This document shows positions 1-7,352 of a stretch of DNA of 39,853 bases, piece after piece. The stretch comes from Hydrogenophaga sp. (GTDB lineage Bacteria > Pseudomonadota > Gammaproteobacteria > Burkholderiales > Burkholderiaceae_C). Made by a program: the position numbers and the translations under genes. A model generated the notes under the pieces. It had not been told where the DNA came from and searched no databases. It saw only the letters and a program-made list of their open reading frames with translations. Every line of letters starts with the position of its first letter. The stretch's first letter is position 1. The DNA is taken from positions 1 to 39,853 of the forward strand of contig JALOSN010000001.1 of assembly GCA_025458415.1 (NCBI GenBank), in the 5' to 3' direction.

Positions 1-281
1 AGAAACACTGGCCCCAGAAAAACAAAAGGCCCCCACTTGCGTGGGAGCCTTGTCTTACTGGCGGTGGACGCAGGCGGCAGAAAACCTGTATCGCCGGTTC
101 GCTTCGTGTATGCCTTGAAAATTTCGAGGCATTCAGGATTGAGCGCTCTTTCCGTTCTGGAACCACCCCTTTAAAAAAAATGCGCGCGCACGCGGGCGCG
201 CACGCATAAAAGGGAATTCGGGCCATGAGTTTGCAAGCCCCCCCCCCGCGGCGGGGTCGACCTCAAAACCCACGCAAATCA
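1..281. other. Leader region without a recognised gene
   Basis: I find no convincing gene here. The stretch holds a terminator-like hairpin near its left end, an alternating purine-pyrimidine GC block at about 181-206 (tgcgcgcgcac / gcgcgcacgca arms) flanked by A-runs, and a run of ten C at 238-247 followed by a GC-rich inverted segment. An open frame on the minus strand across 133-534 is only the shadow of the TetR gene. The gene that ends before the window is not visible. Confidence 0.5.
26..51. terminator. Terminator-like hairpin at the left edge
   Basis: Eleven-base arms (26-36 and 41-51) pair with one mismatch around a 4-base loop. The arms are GC-rich and A-residues precede the left arm, so the T-run lies on the minus-strand transcript; on the plus strand the following bases are only partly T-rich. 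It probably ends a gene lying before the window, and may work in both directions. Confidence 0.5.
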
Positions 282-299
282 ATATGACGATCGTCATAT
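282..299. promoter_or_regulatory. TetR operator (18-bp perfect palindrome)
   Basis: ATATGACGATCGTCATAT is a perfect 18-bp palindrome ending 19 bases before the tetR start codon. A 16-bp window of it (TATGACGATCGTCATA) matches 14 of 16 bases at 949-964, before the MATE gene. This is the usual arrangement for TetR autorepression. A TATA-like -10 (CATATA) overlaps the right half, so binding would block the promoter. Confidence 0.75.
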
Positions 300-318
300 A
301 GAAAGCTACAATGCCCTC

Positions 319-909
319 ATGCAAGCGATACCCAGCCGCAAAGCCCTGACCCACGAGCGCATCCTCGAGACCGCTGCGCGGGCCATCCGCCGTGCCGGCT
401 TCAACGGGGTGGGCGTGGCCGACATCATGAAAGAGGCCGGCCTGACGCATGGAGGGTTCTATGCCCACTTCGCCTCCCGGGACGCTCTTCTGACCGAAGC
501 CTTGGAGCATGCCGGGAACCAGAATGCAAACCACATGGGAAAGGGCATTGTCAGGCGCCAGACCGACGGTGCCACGCCTTTGCGGGCCCTGGTCGAAGCG
601 TATCTGTCAGAACGCCATTTGACGGGCGTGGAGAACGGCTGCGCCGTGGCGGCGCTGGTGTCTGAAATGCCACGCCAGGCGCCCGAGGTTCGGGCGGTGG
701 GCGCACAGCGCGTGCGAAGCCTGGTGGCCCTGGTCGAGCGCTCACTCCCCCCCGGTGCCGACAACACCGCCGCAGCAGCCATCGCGAGTCAGATGGTTGG
801 TGCGATGCAACTCGCCCGCGCGCTTGGCGACAACGCAGAGGGCAAGGCCCTTCTGGCCGCCAACCGCAACGCATTGCTGGCCCAGTACGACACAACCTCC
901 CAGACCTGA
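319..909 (+). CDS. TetR/AcrR family repressor
   Basis: A 196-residue transcriptional repressor of the TetR family. The N-terminal DNA-binding domain is at about residues 12-58 (RILETAARAIRRAGFNG, then the recognition helix and the hallmark GGFYAHFASRDAL); the rest is the ligand-binding C-terminal domain, which by family is all-helical and dimeric. No Shine-Dalgarno precedes the ATG at 319, so the message may be leaderless or nearly so. The palindrome at 282-299 and its near copy before the MATE gene suggest that it represses itself and the exporter, with release by a drug or toxic metabolite. The ligand cannot be told from sequence. Family assignment is secure. Confidence 0.93.
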   Translation: MQAIPSRKALTHERILETAARAIRRAGFNGVGVADIMKEAGLTHGGFYAHFASRDALLTEALEHAGNQNANHMGKGIVRRQTDGATPLRALVEAYLSERHLTGVENGCAVAALVSEMPRQAPEVRAVGAQRVRSLVALVERSLPPGADNTAAAAIASQMVGAMQLARALGDNAEGKALLAANRNALLAQYDTTSQT

Positions 910-948
910 GGCTGCATTTCCACCAGAAGTCATTTTTTTGGACTAGTT

Positions 949-964
949 TATGACGGTCATCATA
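949..964. promoter_or_regulatory. Second TetR operator before the MATE gene
   Basis: TATGACGGTCATCATA matches the tetR operator core at 14 of 16 bases. Its left part also forms an 11-base palindrome, ATGAC-G-GTCAT (950-960). It lies about 110 bases before the preferred MATE start. The resemblance to the autoregulatory site implies control by the same TetR protein, with a weaker, less symmetric site here. Confidence 0.65.
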
Positions 965-1050
965 TGAATACAGGGAACTTTACCCAACCGGGATGCCAGC
1001 TCATGAGCTCGTCCGCACTCAACAGGCGCCAGTCCGACACACCCGCTGCT

Positions 1051-1076
1051 GCTCCATGGGGCAATACCCCATGAGC
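1051..1076 (+). promoter_or_regulatory. Possible start-codon hairpin of the MATE gene
   Basis: CATGGGG (1055-1061) and CCCCATG (1067-1073) are a perfect 7-bp inverted repeat with a 5-base loop; three further pairs (GCT/AGC) extend the stem across one bulged C at 1054. The right arm contains the preferred ATG (1071-1073), so folding would hide the start codon in RNA. Whether this controls translation is inference. Confidence 0.35.
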
Positions 1077-2441
1077 ACGGTTGAAAGTCTCGGCCCAGGT
1101 CAGGCCCGTGTGCAGCAGATGCTGCACGCTCCTCTGCTCTCCACCCTTTTCCGGCTGGCCACACCCAACGTGTTGGGTCTGTTTGCCGCAACGATCGTGA
1201 TCGGCTACGACGGCTACATCCTTGGGCTGCTGGGTGCAGATGCCTTGGCCGGCATCGCGCTGGTGTTTCCACTATCGATGCTCATGCTGCAGATGTCGGC
1301 CGGCGGCATTGGAGGCGCAACCACAGCTGCGGTCGCACGAGCGCTGGGGGCGGGTCGCGGCGAAGACGCCAGCCGGCTGGCCCAGCAAGCCCTGTTCATT
1401 GCGGCTGCCCTTGCGGCCATGTTCATGCTGGCCTTGCTGGGCTTTGGACGCAGCATCTACGAAGGGATGGGGGGTCGCGGTCCCACGCTGGAAGCCGCGC
1501 TCGCGTATTCGAACGTGCTGTTCAGCGGCGCGCTCATCATCTGGTTCACGAACGTGCTGGCGGCCGTGGTGCGGGGCGCTGGCAACATGGTGCTGCCTTC
1601 GGTGTTGCTGCTGGGCACGGCCTTGATGCACCTTCCCCTTGCGCCCCTGCTGGTGTTCGGCTGGGGGCCTGTTGCGGGCATGGGCGTGGCCGGTGCTGCG
1701 GTCAGCACGCTGGTGGTCAACGCGTCGTCTGCGGTGGTGATGGCGGTCTGGCTGCTGCGCCGGGAAGGCGCGGTGCACTTGCAGCGCTCACCCTGGCGCC
1801 TGCACCTGCCGCTGATGCGCGACATCCTCAAGGTGGGCCTGCCCGCGTCGCTGAGTCCTGTGATCAGCAACGCCTCCATCGCCGCGGCCACTGCATTCGT
1901 GGGCAGCTTTGGCACCGCGGCACTCGCGGGCTACGGAGTGGCCGCCCGGCTCGAGTACATCCTCGTGCCCATCGCCTTCGGGTTTGGAACCGCACTCACT
2001 GCCATGGTCGCCACCAACATGGGCGCCGGTCAATCCAGCCGTGCCCTGCGCGTAGCCTGGGCCGGCGGGGCCGTGGTGGCGGCCATCACGGGCGCCATTG
2101 GCGTGGTCACTGCGCTGGTGCCTTCGCTTTGGATGGGCCTGTTCACCTCCGACCCCGAGGTGCTGGCGCTGGGCGCCACCTACCTCAACATCGTGGGGGG
2201 CAGTTATGCCTTCTTCGGTCTGGGCCTGGCATTGTTCTTCGCTTCACAAGGTGCCGGGCGCATGTTCTGGCCGCTGGCCAGCAGCATGGCGCGCCTGGTG
2301 ATCCTGCTGGTGGGTGGCTGGCTGTGCGTGCATGTGTTCAACACCTCGGCCAACGCCCTCTTCGCCGTCATCGCCCTCAGCCTGGTGGTGTACGGCTCCC
2401 TGCTGGCGCTGGCCATCCGCCTCGGCAGCTGGACCCGCTGA
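1071..2441 (+). CDS. MATE family multidrug efflux transporter
   Basis: An inner-membrane exporter of the MATE (NorM/DinF) family that by family expels drugs or toxic metabolites in exchange for Na+ or H+. From the ATG at 1071 it has 456 residues with about twelve hydrophobic segments in two similar halves. The first half begins LFRLATPNVLGLFAAT and the second DILKVGLPASLSPVISN, as usual for this fold. Length is normal. The frame stays open to an ATG at 993, but those 26 residues (rich in His, Arg and Cys) look non-coding, so I prefer 1071, although no clear Shine-Dalgarno is visible and the start lies in a possible hairpin. It sits behind a second TetR operator and 33 bases before a thioesterase gene. 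Confidence 0.9.
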   Translation: MSTVESLGPGQARVQQMLHAPLLSTLFRLATPNVLGLFAATIVIGYDGYILGLLGADALAGIALVFPLSMLMLQMSAGGIGGATTAAVARALGAGRGEDASRLAQQALFIAAALAAMFMLALLGFGRSIYEGMGGRGPTLEAALAYSNVLFSGALIIWFTNVLAAVVRGAGNMVLPSVLLLGTALMHLPLAPLLVFGWGPVAGMGVAGAAVSTLVVNASSAVVMAVWLLRREGAVHLQRSPWRLHLPLMRDILKVGLPASLSPVISNASIAAATAFVGSFGTAALAGYGVAARLEYILVPIAFGFGTALTAMVATNMGAGQSSRALRVAWAGGAVVAAITGAIGVVTALVPSLWMGLFTSDPEVLALGATYLNIVGGSYAFFGLGLALFFASQGAGRMFWPLASSMARLVILLVGGWLCVHVFNTSANALFAVIALSLVVYGSLLALAIRLGSWTR

Positions 2442-2474
2442 ACTTCCTCATCCCTCCCCACCCCTGGAGAACCC

Positions 2475-2891
2475 ATGACCTCACAAGCCGACCACTTCAA
2501 CCAGCTGGGCGCCGGCGCCCTGCCCGGTCACCTGGGCCTGGTGATCACGCACATCAGCCCGCAGGAGGTGCGATCCGAACTGGCGGTGAAGCCCACCACC
2601 ATGGCCCCCAATGGCTACCTGCACGCCGGCAGCGTGGTCACCCTCGCCGACACGAGCTGCGGCTACGGCTGCGTGGCCAATCTGCCGAAGGAAGCCAAGG
2701 GTTTCACCACCATCGAGCTGAAAAGCAACCACCTGGGCACGGCACTGGAAGGCACCATCGATTGCGTGGCCAAGCCCGCGCACCTCGGCCGCACCACGCA
2801 GGTGTGGGACGCGGTGGTCACGCACCGGGAAACCGGCAAGACCATTGCGTTGTTCCGGTGTACGCAGATGGTGCTGTTTCCCAAGGGCTGA
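2475..2891 (+). CDS. PaaI-family thioesterase (hotdog fold)
   Basis: A 138-residue hotdog-fold protein of the PaaI/4HBT thioesterase family, which hydrolyses acyl- or aryl-CoA thioesters. The core motif is NGYLHAGSVVTLADTSCGY (about residues 46-64), where the HAGSVVTLAD helix carries the usual catalytic Asp; the later strands include TIELKSNHLG. GGAG precedes the ATG at normal spacing. It follows the MATE gene by 33 bases in the same direction and is probably co-transcribed, so it may serve the same stress response; the acyl substrate is unknown. Confidence 0.85.
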   Translation: MTSQADHFNQLGAGALPGHLGLVITHISPQEVRSELAVKPTTMAPNGYLHAGSVVTLADTSCGYGCVANLPKEAKGFTTIELKSNHLGTALEGTIDCVAKPAHLGRTTQVWDAVVTHRETGKTIALFRCTQMVLFPKG

Positions 2892-3287
2892 CGCGGGAGA
2901 TCGTCAGCAATCGCTGGGTGTCTAGCGGCAGCTGGGCTCCATTGAAGTTCAGCTTCGCAGTAGCTTGCCTGTGGCGGTCAGTCCACGAGCACTTCGCGGT
3001 CGGATGCGGTCAACATCTGCCTGCCCAGCCAAGTCTTACTGTCATCGATGCCAGCGGCTGAGCTGCGGCATTGGCCTCGACAAGGCTGCTGTTTTGAACC
3101 GCCTCGGGACCGCACGTCTCAAACACTGCCCCAATGCCTCCCCGAATGGCCACCAAGGACAAGGCGCTGCACGTGTTTAGGGCATTTCTGGCCTCGCCGA
3201 TACCGGTGGGCAGAGCCAGAGTCAGCCGTTCATTTGCTGCACCGGCTGGGGGTTACCCACCACTGTCATCCGGCCCGGCAGCACCTT
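2892..3287. other. Gene-free stretch between thioesterase and yqaA remnant
   Basis: No open frame here has a recognisable product. On the minus strand it lies where the missing C-terminal half of yqaA should be, but none of its translations resembles that half, so the region appears replaced rather than frameshifted. I see no inverted terminal repeats or transposase remnant that would explain the replacement. Confidence 0.5.
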
Positions 3288-3567
3288 TCACTTGCTGCGG
3301 AGCTGGTGCCAGGCCTGTGCGTGGCCCAACGCGTCGGGCTTCAGCCGAAACCAATAGCTGTCCCGGTGGCGCTCGATGCCGCAATACGGTACCCAGTTCA
3401 CCGCCGAGCCCAGCACGTTGCCCACCGTGGCTGCCACCAGCAGCCACCCGAGCGTGGTCCCCCGTGAGGTACAGCCCCACCAGCACAGCCTCCGACGCGG
3501 TGGGTAGCAAGGTTTCCGCCACGAAGGCGCTGAGGAACAGTCCTCCGTAAACCCCAAGGTCTCCCAT
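3288..3567 (-). pseudogene. yqaA: yqaA-type membrane protein, frameshifted and truncated
   Basis: The minus strand starts a YqaA/DedA-like protein with GGLFLSAFVAETLLPTASEA and VLVGLYLTG. The homology then continues in the next frame (TLGWLLVAATVGNVLGSAVN, then GIERHRDSYWF) until a stop after QLRSK. Removing one base from a five-base homopolymer (C5 at 3459-3463 on the plus strand) restores one frame, so the break may be a true mutation or a sequencing error. Beyond that the usual second half (the WSLLLSW and GDPLT region) is missing in all frames, so the gene is truncated in either case. Its ATG overlaps the MFS stop codon by one base, showing that it was the last gene of that operon. Confidence 0.75.
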
Positions 3568-4892
3568 CAGCGGTCCGCGTCCGGCCAGTGCGGATGCTGG
3601 TCCTCGACCACAAAGGCATGGGCATGGCGCACCCGGTTGCCTTCGCGCACCGCGCCTTCGGTGTGGGCGTGGCCGGCGGGCAGGTCAGGGTGTTCGTGTT
3701 CAATCACATCCGGGTCGATGGCCGGCCAGACCCTGAGCGCCACCCCACCGAACAGCGCAGCGGCGCCGCCCAGCACCACAAAGCTGGCGGCCATGCCGTA
3801 CCGGCTGCCGAGCCAGCCAGCCAGGGGATAGAACAGCAGCCAGCAAGCGTGCGACAGGGCAAACTGCGCCGCAAACAGCGCCGGCCGGTCTTCCGGGTGG
3901 GCGGACCGGCGCAGCAGCCGCCCCGACGGCGTCTGCGCGGTGGAATAGCCCAGGCCCATGACAAACCAAAGCACCGCCAAGGCCACCTGTCCGGTAACAG
4001 CGCTGCCGGCGAACAGACACGCCACCATCAGCCCGATACCGCCGAGCATGGCGCTGCGGTCGGGAAACCGCTCCAGCAACTGCGGCAGCGCCAGCGCAGC
4101 CACCATGGAGCCGGCGCCGAAGCTGGCAAGTACAAGCGCCACCGCGCTCTGGCCCAGCCCCAGGCCACCCTGCACGATGACCACCGTGTTCACAAACACC
4201 ATCGAACCGGCGGCCGCGACCGCCGCGCTGACCGCAAGCAGACCGCGCAGGCGGGGCGTGGCCAGGTAGATGTGCAGCCCGCGGGTGGTGCGTTCGTAAA
4301 CGCCGCGGCGCTGAGCGGAAGGCCGGGCCGGCAGGGCCACGCTTGCCACCAACGTGGCCGAAACCAGAAAGCCCACCACGGTGCCGGCAAACAGGTCGTG
4401 AAAGCCGATGGCGGTGAGAAGGGCCGCCGCCAGCATCGGGCTCACCAGGCTTTCCGTGTCGTAGGCCAGCCGGGAGAGCGAAAGGGCCTTGGTGTAGTCC
4501 TTCTCCTGCGGCAACACGTCAGGAATGGTGGCCTGGAACGTGGGCGTAAACGCAGCCGACGCCGCCTGCAGCACGAAGATCAGCAGGTACACCTCCCAGA
4601 CCTGGGTCACGAAAGGCAGCAGCAGCGCCACCGCCGCGCGCACCAGGTCGAGCGCCACCAGCAAGGTGCGCCGGGGCAGGCGGTCGGCAAATGCCGTGGC
4701 CACCGGCGCCACACCCACATACGCCACCATCTTGATGGCCAGCGCCGTGCCCAGCACCAGGCCCGCATCTTCGCCAGCGAGTTCAAAGGCCAGCAACCCC
4801 AGCGCCACAGTGGCCAGTCCGGTACCGATCAGGGCAATGACCTGCGCGGCAAACAGGTGGCGGTAGGTCCGGTTGGCGAGAACGTCGAGCAT
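3567..4892 (-). CDS. nreB: MFS metal exporter with His-rich tail (NreB/NrsD type)
   Basis: A 441-residue major facilitator with about twelve membrane segments, beginning NRTYRHLFAAQVIALIGTGL. The loop motif ADRLPRRTLL after segment 2 is typical of MFS. The C-terminal tail (about residues 390-441) is cytoplasmic-like and carries about ten His (EHEHPD, GHAHTEG, RHAHAF, QHPHW), the hallmark of NreB/NrsD nickel exporters. The divergent control region and the CsoR/RcnR-family gene 91 bases upstream, also on the minus strand, fit a metal-inducible efflux operon. Nickel is the best guess; cobalt or copper cannot be excluded. The gene ends overlapping the start of the broken yqaA. Confidence 0.85.
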   Translation of the reverse strand: MLDVLANRTYRHLFAAQVIALIGTGLATVALGLLAFELAGEDAGLVLGTALAIKMVAYVGVAPVATAFADRLPRRTLLVALDLVRAAVALLLPFVTQVWEVYLLIFVLQAASAAFTPTFQATIPDVLPQEKDYTKALSLSRLAYDTESLVSPMLAAALLTAIGFHDLFAGTVVGFLVSATLVASVALPARPSAQRRGVYERTTRGLHIYLATPRLRGLLAVSAAVAAAGSMVFVNTVVIVQGGLGLGQSAVALVLASFGAGSMVAALALPQLLERFPDRSAMLGGIGLMVACLFAGSAVTGQVALAVLWFVMGLGYSTAQTPSGRLLRRSAHPEDRPALFAAQFALSHACWLLFYPLAGWLGSRYGMAASFVVLGGAAALFGGVALRVWPAIDPDVIEHEHPDLPAGHAHTEGAVREGNRVRHAHAFVVEDQHPHWPDADR

Positions 4893-4983
4893 GGGCAGCC
4901 GTCGGTGGAACGTGTTGGTCAGGAAGCGACCGTGCGCCCGGGAGTTTCGGGCCAGAAGCCCAAGGGCTCAGCGGCTCAAAGGC

Positions 4984-5262
4984 TCAGAGGTAGCGGGTGA
5001 TTTCCTTGAATTCGTCCAGCGACTGGCGCCGTGCGCCCGTCACGGGGCGCACCATCTCTTCCAGGCAATGGTCGAGGTGGTCCTGGATCAGCGCCTTCTT
5101 GGCCTGCTGGATGGCTTTTTCCACCGCCTGCAGCTGTTGGGCCACGTCCAGGCATTCCCGACCTTGAACCACCATTTCGATGGTGCTGTTCAGGTGCCCG
5201 CTGGCGCGGCGAAGTCGCTTGACGATGGCGGCATGGGAGACATGTGTGTGTGGTTGTTTCAT
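4984..5262 (-). CDS. CsoR/RcnR-family metal-sensing repressor
   Basis: A 92-residue all-helical repressor (DUF156 family). I chose the ATG at 5262, giving MKQPHTHVSH as N-terminus; the frame stays open further upstream, but that would overlap the divergent gene and add non-homologous sequence. Candidate metal ligands are Cys37, His62 and Cys66, the C-x24-H-x3-C spacing of copper CsoR and of the cyanobacterial nickel sensor InrS; E. coli RcnR has His at the last position. The His-rich N-terminus (His5, His7, His10) could add a ligand, as in nickel sensors. With an NrsD-like exporter next to it, an InrS-like nickel role is the likeliest. It should bind the C/G dyad at 5271-5291. Confidence 0.88.
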   Translation of the reverse strand: MKQPHTHVSHAAIVKRLRRASGHLNSTIEMVVQGRECLDVAQQLQAVEKAIQQAKKALIQDHLDHCLEEMVRPVTGARRQSLDEFKEITRYL

Positions 5263-5270
5263 GGTCGAAC

Positions 5271-5291
5271 GTATCCCCTCGGGGAGGTTAC
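5271..5291. promoter_or_regulatory. Putative operator of the CsoR/RcnR-family repressor
   Basis: GTATCCCCTCGGGGAGGTTAC is an imperfect inverted repeat: TCCCC-TC-GGGGA core with GTA/TAC outer arms. C/G-tract dyads flanked by TA-rich arms are typical of this repressor family. It lies in the 48-base gap between the divergent repressor and His-rich genes, so it could control both directions. Confidence 0.5.
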
Positions 5292-5310
5292 TATATCGCC
5301 CTTGCCGAAC

Positions 5311-5766
5311 ATGATCACCATGACCTTCATTGCCCGCAACCCCACAGGCCCAGCACGCCTGGTACCCACCGGTCGCGCCGCCCTTGGCGTGCGCTGGCTG
5401 GTTCTGCTGGTGATCCTGTTTGGAACCCTGGTGTCGTCGGTGGGCGGTATGAACTCCCACGGCATTGCGGCCATTGCATCGGCGGCGCACGCTGCAGCGC
5501 CCGGCGAGCGTTCCGGCCACGACCTGGAGCACGGGCACTCCCACGGCCATTCCCACGAGGACGAGGACCTTGCGTGGGACACCACCAGCGCAGGCCTCAC
5601 CGCCGACCACCCCCACCACGGGGCAGACCATTCGCACGACAAGGCCCATGCCGTCCCCGGCGCCTGGGCGTCAGCCGCCGTGCCGCTGCCCGGGTGGCGC
5701 TGGCATGTGCTGTCGTGGCCCGAAACCATGCAGCCGTACCGGCTGGAACGCCCTCCCATGGGCTGA
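5311..5766 (+). CDS. His-rich membrane-anchored or secreted small protein
   Basis: A 151-residue protein with one hydrophobic segment (about residues 28-48, WLVLLVILFGTLVSSVGG) and a long His/Asp-rich part (HDLEHGHSHGHSHEDED, then DHPHHGADHSHDKAH). The His clusters look like a periplasmic or membrane-bound metal buffer; no enzyme domain is visible. The ATG at 5311 is used here; another at 5320 in the same frame is equally possible. It is divergent from the metal repressor and first in a plus-strand group with the HupE-like and anchor genes. Nickel or cobalt handling is inferred only from context and composition. Confidence 0.75.
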   Translation: MITMTFIARNPTGPARLVPTGRAALGVRWLVLLVILFGTLVSSVGGMNSHGIAAIASAAHAAAPGERSGHDLEHGHSHGHSHEDEDLAWDTTSAGLTADHPHHGADHSHDKAHAVPGAWASAAVPLPGWRWHVLSWPETMQPYRLERPPMG

Positions 5767-5866
5767 GCGCCGCCTCTTTCAAGCGACTGCGCTGCCGTGA
5801 AAGCGCGAACGGAAATGCCCGTGGCAGCGTCCGTCGCAACGTTTTTTTCAGATCTCTGGAGTCCCC

Positions 5867-6604
5867 ATGCACAGTCCTGTTCACGACAGGCTGCCGCTTT
5901 CGCCCTGGGCGATCGCGCACCCTCGTCTGTTTCTCCTCGCCGCTTTCTTCGTCTGCCTCCTGCTGAGCAGCGCAGAAGCCTTTGCCCACGCCGTCACCGA
6001 AGGCGACAAGGGCTACATCCAGGAAATTTCGGGTGTGAATCTGCTGCCGTTCATGTACCTGGGCGCCAAGCACATGATGACCGGCTACGACCACATCCTG
6101 TTCCTGTTCGGTGTGATCTTCTTCCTGCACCGGCTCCAGCACATTGCCATCTATGTGAGCCTGTTCGCGGTCGGTCACTCCACCACCATGATCCTCGGCG
6201 TGTACTTCAACGTCGGCATCAACAGCTACCTGATCGACGCCATCATCGGCCTGTCGGTGGTCTACAAGGCCCTGGACAACATGGGGGCCTTCCAGCGGTG
6301 GCTGGGCTTCCAGCCCGACACCAAGGTGGCCACGCTGGTGTTCGGTCTGTTCCACGGCTTCGGTCTGGCGACCAAGATCATCGAGTACGAGATCTCTCCC
6401 GACGGGCTGGTGCCCAACCTGCTCGCGTTCAACGTCGGCGTGGAAATCGGCCAGCTGCTGGCCCTGGCCGTGATCCTGATCGGCATGAGCTACTGGCGGC
6501 GCACGCCCAGCTTCCTGCGCCACGCGTACACCGCCAACGTCGCCATGATGAGCGCCGGCTTCATTCTGGTGGGCATGCAGCTCACCGGCTACTTCGTGTC
6601 TTGA
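5867..6604 (+). CDS. hupE: HupE/UreJ-family metal permease-like protein
   Basis: A 245-residue membrane protein of the HupE/UreJ group, whose studied members move nickel or other metals. A signal-like segment ends near AEAFAHA (residues 36-42), leaving a mature N-terminus that starts with His. Conserved His/Asp motifs follow in the membrane segments: HMMTGYDHILFLFG (69-82), VGHSTTMILG (102-111) and FHGFGLATK (162-170). The last segment ends near MQLTGYFVS. It lies between the His-rich protein and the anchor protein, 31 bases from the latter. Import, export and metal identity cannot be told from sequence; nickel or cobalt is inferred from the neighbouring sensor. Confidence 0.82.
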   Translation: MHSPVHDRLPLSPWAIAHPRLFLLAAFFVCLLLSSAEAFAHAVTEGDKGYIQEISGVNLLPFMYLGAKHMMTGYDHILFLFGVIFFLHRLQHIAIYVSLFAVGHSTTMILGVYFNVGINSYLIDAIIGLSVVYKALDNMGAFQRWLGFQPDTKVATLVFGLFHGFGLATKIIEYEISPDGLVPNLLAFNVGVEIGQLLALAVILIGMSYWRRTPSFLRHAYTANVAMMSAGFILVGMQLTGYFVS

Positions 6605-6635
6605 ACGCATCAACCACACACCAGGAATACTCACC

Positions 6636-7313
6636 ATGTACAACGGCAATACCCCAACCCCCGCAGAACTGCCCACCTCCCGGCAACTGATCCGCTCCAC
6701 CATCCTGGCCGCCATCTCGGCGGTCGTGCTGCTGGTGGCGGTGGTCCTGCCCGCCGAATACGGCGTTGACCCCACCGGCATCGGCCGGGTCCTGCGCATG
6801 ACCGAAATGGGCGAGATCAAGCAGGATCTGGCCGCTGAAGCCGCTGCCGACGCGGCCGCCACAGCAGCCAACGCTGCCTCCTCAGCCCCACCTGCAGCGG
6901 CTCAGTCCGGCATGTCTTCCGCCAGCGCGGCGCCAGCAGCGGCCACCACCCCCTCCCCGGCACCCGCTGCCGTTGTGGTGGCGGCCGCACCGACGGTGGA
7001 ATGGCGCGACGAAATCCCCTTCACGCTGACGCCGGGCGAAGGCACGGAAATCAAGCTGACGATGGCCGAGGGCGCCAAGGTCCAGTACGCATGGGTGGTG
7101 GAAGGCGGCGCGGTGAACTACGACACCCACGGCGACGCGCCGGGCAAGTCCATCAGCTACGTCAAGGGCCGTAGCGTTCCGGCCGACGAGGGCGTGCTGG
7201 AAGCAGCCTTCACCGGCAACCACGGCTGGTACTGGCGCAACCGCGGCAAGGCGGATGTGAAGGTCATCCTGCGCACCCGGGGCGACTACAGCTCCATCAA
7301 GCGCGTCAAGTAA
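6636..7313 (+). CDS. Transmembrane anchor protein with Ala/Pro linker
   Basis: A 225-residue protein with one N-terminal membrane helix (about residues 21-42, LIRSTILAAISAVVLLVAVV), a flexible Ala/Pro/Ser-rich linker (about 62-122) and a compact C-terminal domain containing FTLTPGEGTEIKLTMAEGA and TGNHGWYWRNRG. The C-terminal part looks like a beta-rich extracytoplasmic domain and is the kind usually annotated transmembrane anchor protein beside HupE-type genes. No catalytic or His-rich motif is visible. It ends a three-gene group and is followed by a perfect hairpin at 7321-7352. Function is unknown; support of the HupE-like partner is inferred from pairing. Confidence 0.75.
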   Translation: MYNGNTPTPAELPTSRQLIRSTILAAISAVVLLVAVVLPAEYGVDPTGIGRVLRMTEMGEIKQDLAAEAAADAAATAANAASSAPPAAAQSGMSSASAAPAAATTPSPAPAAVVVAAAPTVEWRDEIPFTLTPGEGTEIKLTMAEGAKVQYAWVVEGGAVNYDTHGDAPGKSISYVKGRSVPADEGVLEAAFTGNHGWYWRNRGKADVKVILRTRGDYSSIKRVK

Positions 7314-7320
7314 ATGAAAA

Positions 7321-7352
7321 AGCTGCCCCGCGACGCTGGTCACGGGGCAGCT
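7321..7352. terminator. Hairpin after the anchor gene
   Basis: AGCTGCCCCG (7321-7330) and CGGGGCAGCT (7343-7352) are perfect 10-bp arms with a 12-base loop, starting 7 bases after the stop codon. No T-run follows on the plus strand, while the A-run just before it would give a U-run on a minus-strand transcript. It may end transcription weakly in both directions or protect the 3' end of the mRNA. Confidence 0.55.

Noticed and set aside
3588..5000. Long plus-strand open frame of 470 codons across the MFS gene
   Set aside because: It is the antisense shadow of the minus-strand exporter: its translation is rich in Arg, Gln and His without hydrophobic pattern or domains.
5597..6871. Long minus-strand open frame of 424 codons
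   Set aside because: Antisense of the His-rich and hupE genes; low-complexity translation with no homology.
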